From NCBI GenBank assembly GCA_029582155.1, contig CM055894.1, positions 34,392,632-34,456,631 of the forward strand: a stretch of 64,000 bases of DNA. Direction: 5' to 3'. Position numbers and translations under genes: made by a program. How positions within the stretch are numbered: position 1 is the stretch's first letter; the number at the start of each line of letters is the position of its first letter. Shown here one piece after another: positions 58,830 through 64,000 of this stretch. Below the pieces are notes generated by a model that worked only from the letters and a program-made list of their open reading frames with translations, did no database searches and was not told the DNA's origin. The DNA is from Panopea generosa. Lineage: Eukaryota > Mollusca > Bivalvia > Adapedonta > Hiatellidae.

Positions 58830-60085
58830 TGCTATATAGGTGGCCTTGGATGTTTGTGTAGGAATCATGTACTAGGTTCAAAACACAACTTAACATAATT
58901 TTGATCTAGGTTGGTTCAATATTTTTTTTGCTTTTTTTCTTACATAATTAAGTAGGAACCAAACTGATTGCCATCTGACAATAAATATTATTTTATGTTC
59001 TGTGTCTAACAATAGTTATTTTCATCAACATCAATTGACCAGTCTGGTGCAATTAAATGATCCTCAAAATCACACTCATTATATTCAAATAAATGAAATA
59101 ATATACAAAACTGTTCCCTTGAAACCTTCAAAGTATTTCTACGATTTTCTTCCATTTGTAAGTTTTGCCAGGGAAATTATGAACCATAATGCAACGGGTT
59201 ATTCTATAATGTCAAAGGAGTTACTGTATTTTTCAGTCAGTGTATGTTTTGTCTCACAAATAATTGTTTGCCCTTTTCTTGTGTCCAAGCAATTTATTTA
59301 CAATTCATTAAAACATGTATGCCTATTTGATATAAGTCCACAATAAATAAGTTTCATTCTCTCTAAGTAAAAATTGTACTAATCCATGGAACTTGACCCA
59401 AATAACTTTACTTTCATCTCTTTGATCATGACCAGAGATGTGATATATGTAACTCAGCATGTCCATTGCAATATATGTGAGTGTTGTGTTTGCTGTAATA
59501 AATCTGGGGAAACCTTTATTTCAATCCATAATACAAAGGAACCTGCACGTACACTAAACATTGTTGCTTAGATTAACTTCAATAATATCAATCAAATATA
59601 TCTACAAGAAATTCAGAAAGTATGTTAACTTGCAACAGACGGTATCCTCTATGGCTATGCTGGTAGTTACAGTTTATGTTGGACATGAATATTATCAAAT
59701 AACTGATGTAAACTTGTCAGCTGCTAGTGATAAACCCCGTATCTAATACTGTGTGTAGTTGCTACCGGAGATGAACCTTTAAACAGAAAATTGTTACATG
59801 AACTATGAAAATAACAAACTATTCAACACATTTCAGGAATGCTAAACAGAGGCTCAGGTTACAGATGGATTGAGATGGCGGTGCTTGAAATACATGTAAT
59901 GGTTTCATAAACTATGAAGATACATGAAAATGAAGTTTCAAGGCCAATTAATATCGTGACATAGACAACGTGTACAGAAGCACTAAATGAAGGAGTGACA
60001 ATCATCAAAAGGGGCCAATGGTAATTATCAATGCAGTTTAACCTTTTCAGCTTATTTCTACTATAGAATACAACCAAATAATCAT
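58830..60085. other. stretch after the Mutator-like remnant
   Basis: Plus frames at 59002-59346, 59386-59571 (with CNICECCVCCNKSGE) and 59561-59746 have no clear homology. They might be decayed 3' parts of the element, but this cannot be shown. Confidence 0.3.
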
Positions 60086-60089
60086 GAGT

Positions 60090-60275
60090 ACAACAGAGGA
60101 TCTGAGGGGGATCAATCCTGTGACCATTTGTTTGGCACACCCAATATCCATACAAGTAAATGACAACTTTCCCACTTGAATCAGTAATAAAAGATGAATG
60201 AACATAAGACACAATGTTGAAATTTGCATATATTTAAATCACCACAGAGACTGGTCAAGTAGGGATTTGGGATTC
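60090..60275 (-). mobile_element. family A SINE body (minus strand)
   Basis: The plus strand shows 'caactttcccacttgaatca', 'gatgaatgaacataagac' and 'atcaccacagagactggtc', parallel to the copy at 21.5 kb. The minus frames 59859-60229 are shadows. Confidence 0.6.
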
Positions 60276-61485
60276 CACCCCCAACCACCCCCCCACCCCC
60301 TCCAACCCCTACTACTTGTTACTCAACATAACATTTTCATTCAGTAAAAAATGTCCACATAAACGCAAGTTTATAACCATAAGATTTTGTTCAATGTTTT
60401 GACCATACATAACAGGAATTGCTGCTCAGTTATAGCCCTTAAGTTGTCAAACTATACCCATATATTGTGCTGTTTAATTAAAGTACATTGTCGGTTTATT
60501 AGCCATACTGATTAGCTCAATCGATGCACGGTTCTTCAACCTCAGGGTTGAGAGTATGATACCTTAGGCTGGCTAACTTTCAGTGCTAACAGTCATTCAG
60601 ATGAAACTTTAAACAGAGGACTTTCATGGTGGTGCTATACACCGAGCAAAGAACCAGGTGAAACATATGATTGGGTTGCTATGGTATATTTTTCCTGCAC
60701 TATCCCCTCACAAACCTAATTAGACTAAACTGTTCACTCTTCTGGGTGCATCACCAATGTGGGAAATTGGCGGCGATTTAAATTAAGCTTGCATATAATT
60801 TGTCAAACAAACATTGTCATTTATGTCTTTATCTCATATAAACTTTCTTTAATTTTCAGTGAAGTAGTACAGTCAAGTAGTACAGCAGGACCAGGCCAAT
60901 TTTTACAATATGTGTCGCAAGAAGCATAGATTGTGGCAGTTAATCTGATACTGGAACCATGTTAATAAAAAGTATTCGAAAAACATAAGATTTTTTTTCG
61001 AAAGGCTAGGAAATGCACATATTATGAAAAACTAAGAACAATCACAACCAGTTCAACAGTGTTCTAAGATTTGAATGGCAATTCAAAAATTAATGTTGGA
61101 AGTCGCCCAGTACAGGAATAAAAATGTCCAAGATAATGTAATAATAATGGATGACGGTGTGACTACTAATAATAGTCAAGATAAATACCAGAAAAATGAC
61201 TTGAATGGACTCGTACATAAAACTCTGAAGATATTATATTGAGTAGCAGGTCACTGGTGATCCAACCTTGACTGACAGTACATGGTTTTACCACTAGGCG
61301 TCTAACATTTCAAACTATTACTCGCAAATATTGATGTTCATCAATTACCCGGTATATATGAAATGTATCAAAACAACATATCAGTAATTACATTATAAAT
61401 TACAAATATTATAATTGCTATATAGTGCATCATTTACAAATATGAAAGTTACCTCTGCAATGGAACTTCCATTTATAAAAAATAA
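60276..61485. other. AT-rich non-coding stretch
   Basis: A C-rich run ('ccccaaccacccccccaccc') lies near 60279-60307. Nothing else was recognised. Confidence 0.4.
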
Positions 61486-61499
61486 CAACAGATAACGTT

Positions 61500-62045
61500 T
61501 TCCATTTTGACAATTTTAGGCCAATTTTTTAAAAAGGGGAGTTAATATTTATCACTGCAGCTTAGTTGCAAGCAATATGTTGTTGTGCTTCTTTGTAGAA
61601 AGAATGAAACAATTCTCCGCGTTAGAATATTTTTTATCATTGAATTGGTGTGAAAATGCATCGATTGCGGCCACTTTATGCAACGGGGAGGTAACATTTA
61701 GCACTATAACTTTGTAAAAAGTACTGTGACCTGTATTTTGTTATTTAATTTTCGATTTATATTGTTATAGAGCCTCTATGTAAAAAGAATGAAACAATTA
61801 TCCACGTTGGAACTGTTTTTATTTTTTAATTGTTGTGAAAAATGCATCGATTGCGGCCATTTTATGAAAAAGGGAAGTAATATTTAGCACTGTAACTTAA
61901 TAACAAGCATGGTGACATATATATATATTTTTTTTTTTCTGATATGGTTTGTTATAGTGCCTCATTTTAGAAAGATTGAAACAATTCTCCGAGTTAGAAC
62001 TTTTTTTTTATTTTTTGAATTAGTATAAACTTTGCGGCCAAAGTT
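61500..62045. repeat. ~180-bp tandem repeat, three copies
   Basis: 'gaatgaaacaattctccgcg', 'aaatgcatcgattgcggcca' and 'taatatttagcactgtaact' recur at about 61600/61650/61695, 61790/61845/61870 and 61975/62030. Copies are diverged and the first is partial. Confidence 0.75.
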
Positions 62046-63505
62046 ATAATCGTAGCAATTTATGAAAATCATTGTATGAAAGGTGAAACCCAAAATAGCA
62101 TCATGAATTTTTCTGTTTTAGATATTTCATTTTTTGTTACATAGATGACAACAATATTTTGTTGAAATGTATCACTCTTTTAGTAAATAAAACATGATCT
62201 ATAACTTGTACCCCTTTGCTTTCTTTTCTTTAAAAAAATGTAAAACGGTGTAGTATAAAATCAGTCTTAGCAAAAAAACAAGAATGGTGACCTATAACTT
62301 TTTTCTAGTGTTTTAAAACTTGTCTTACTTTAAAATACTTGTGTGCAAAATTTAAACAAAAATCTCCGCGCTAGAAAACAAGTAACTCGAAGAAATGTCT
62401 TTAAATGTTTTATTAAACCAGATTTGGAACCAATGTGTATATTTTGATTAAAGACTTGCTTTCAGTTTGGTTTGGCTTTTTTCCACCATTTAAAAGGATG
62501 AGTATACCTGTTTTTTATTTGATATTATACTTTACATTATTAGAAAACTTGCTGCTGTGAGTGTGTGTTACAAGAGTGTATTTTATAAATAGAAAAGGGG
62601 ACTAGTTTAAATAGAACGAGTCATTATACTGTTTATTTTAAAATAAACATTACATATATATATATAAATGAATCTCTTTTAATAGTTAGGTATGGTAAAT
62701 TAGAATCTTCCTTTTGGCTATTTAATAATAAAGCGAATGTCACAATACACGTATTATTAGATAATTTGTATACAATAAAAAGCAAAATCACGTTATCGAT
62801 AGTTCAAGTATTGATATTGCTTATTCATTTTTGATGTCGGTTGTTGTAAAGCAGTTAGCTATCTTACCAATTCATTTAGCAATGTCGTTAATTGTATTTA
62901 GATATAATATTTAAATGCAATTCATATTAAGATATCAGGTATCAAATTTCGATATTCTAAATTCGTTTCGCGGTATGTTACTTTAATTTAAAACTCCCGA
63001 TTTCGTTAACTATAGACAAAAGTACAATCGACTCCTGAAACGCCCGACTTACCAGGCGAAGAATCATCCTTCCGAATCATCCTTCAGAATAGAGAATTCA
63101 GTTTGTAGAAAACCTTTCCTAGATGGAGAACTTGATAAAAGACTTTGCAAAGTACACACTAATAATATAAGTTTGTGTATGTGTTTCTTAAGAATTTCCG
63201 TCAAATCTCAGCACTAGGTAATGAGCAAAATTAACAAATTGCGTCTCACATGATCTGATGCTTATGAAGGATGTTCAGAGCACATAATAATAACATTGTC
63301 TGTAATATGTATATTCTTAATGGGATTCAATGACATTTTAAACATTTGTTAAAGGCATGTTATATATGATATATTCAGTTTCTGTAGTGGAAAATCTAAA
63401 ATGACCAGGCGGATGCGCACCTGAAACACATTTTATACTGTACAAAAATGAACACAGCAACAGGTAATTAAAGCACGTTGCACATGGTCTGATTTCACTT
63501 TATTT
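62046..63505. other. AT-rich non-coding stretch
   Basis: A short (TA)n run lies near 62654-62666, and 'tccgaatcatcctt' is locally duplicated near 63060-63085. No gene was found. Confidence 0.4.
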
Positions 63506-63509
63506 GAAT

Positions 63510-63552
63510 TGTAGTAGGAGTAAAAGTAAGAATAGTAGTAGTAGTAGTATTA

Positions 63553-63595
<43 letters not shown>

Positions 63596-63600
63596 AAGTA

Positions 63601-63640
<40 letters not shown>

Positions 63641-64000
63641 AAGTAGTAGAAGTAGATGTTGTTGTTGTTGTTGTAGTTGTTGTTCCAGTAGAAGTAGTAG
63701 AAAATAGTAGTTGTATACGTAGTTGTAGCAGTAGTAGTACTAGTAGTCGTAGTAGTAGTAGTAGTCATAGAAGTAGTAGTCGTAGTAGTAGTAATTATAG
63801 TAGTAGTAGTAGTCGTAGTAGTTCAATAATAGTAGTAGTAATAGTTATGACAGTATAGATATTGGAATCAGAAATATTAATAGTGTAGTAGTAGTAGTAG
63901 TATCAGTAGAAGTAATAATAGTAGTAGTAGTAGTAGTAGTAGTAGCAACATCAGTCGTAGTATTAGTAGTATAAGTGGTCGTAGTAATAGTAAAAATATC
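63510..64000. repeat. TAG/GTA trinucleotide array, runs off the window
   Basis: Hundreds of bases of GTA/TAG units with GAA, GTT, CGT and ATA interruptions. The open frames on both strands (poly-Ser/Arg and poly-Thr/Tyr) are artefacts. The right boundary lies beyond 64000. Confidence 0.96.

Noticed and set aside
59002..59746. Plus-strand frames after the Mutator-like remnant as its C-terminus
   Set aside because: No shared motifs could be identified and the composition is AT-driven.
63504..63768. Poly-Ser/Arg (plus) and poly-Thr/Tyr (minus) frames
   Set aside because: They are translations of the TAG/GTA trinucleotide array.

Overview
This 64 kb window is AT-rich animal nuclear DNA, most likely from a bivalve mollusc. 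It has sparse coding exons in long non-coding stretches, GT-AG introns, many tRNA-headed SINEs, long minisatellite arrays and decayed DNA transposons. Several interspersed repeats look like families I know from bivalve genomes: an element ending in a 'gaatagctct...gaatagtcg' tail, one flanked by 'acaagaggcccatgagg', and 'cccccatgtatgagggagac' ends. Species cannot be named from sequence alone. There is no rRNA, no free-standing tRNA gene that I trust, no CRISPR and no prokaryotic or viral content.

Layout. 0-8.9 kb: mostly anonymous AT-rich DNA with a short direct repeat (1.29-1.54 kb), a SINE and a 30/60-bp coding-like minisatellite (4.25-5.93 kb). 8.95-10.2 kb: a non-autonomous element with about 175-bp internal repeats. 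11.9 kb: a hairpin; 12.4-12.7 kb: a possible small coding exon. 13.05-16.26 kb: three adjacent tandem arrays (about 40, 26 and 96 bp). 17-24 kb: SINEs and a candidate exon at 22.7 kb. 24.2-24.8 kb: a 39-bp array. 27.1-30.9 kb: a 3.8-kb satellite with a 20-bp unit and a higher-order period near 1.07 kb. 34.8 kb: a long foldback.

The main gene is on the + strand from about 36.1 to 55.1 kb: signal-peptide exon, then immunoglobulin-like exons with matching splice phases. It carries a 1-bp frameshift in the first Ig exon and a TGA at the F-strand cysteine codon of the last Ig exon, so this copy looks broken or mis-assembled. The large intron between its third and fourth recognised exons holds a 12.5-kb DNA transposon (38504-51011) with short terminal inverted repeats, a TA on both sides and subterminal GATATCG-type motifs. 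That element carries two minus-strand genes: a CACTA/EnSpm-like DDE transposase (48.2-50.3 kb) and a six-exon DUF4806-type partner (42.0-47.5 kb). Both have stops and frameshifts. Smaller elements sit inside it, including a hAT-like insertion with a zinc-finger ORF (42.7-43.6 kb), a tandemly duplicated 1-kb block, SINEs and a tRNA-headed foldback.

52.6-52.8 kb holds a possible minus-strand secreted PAN/apple-like exon. 56.7-58.8 kb holds a decayed Mutator-like transposase. 61.5-62.05 kb has three ~180-bp repeats, and the last 500 bp is a TAG/GTA trinucleotide array running off the window.
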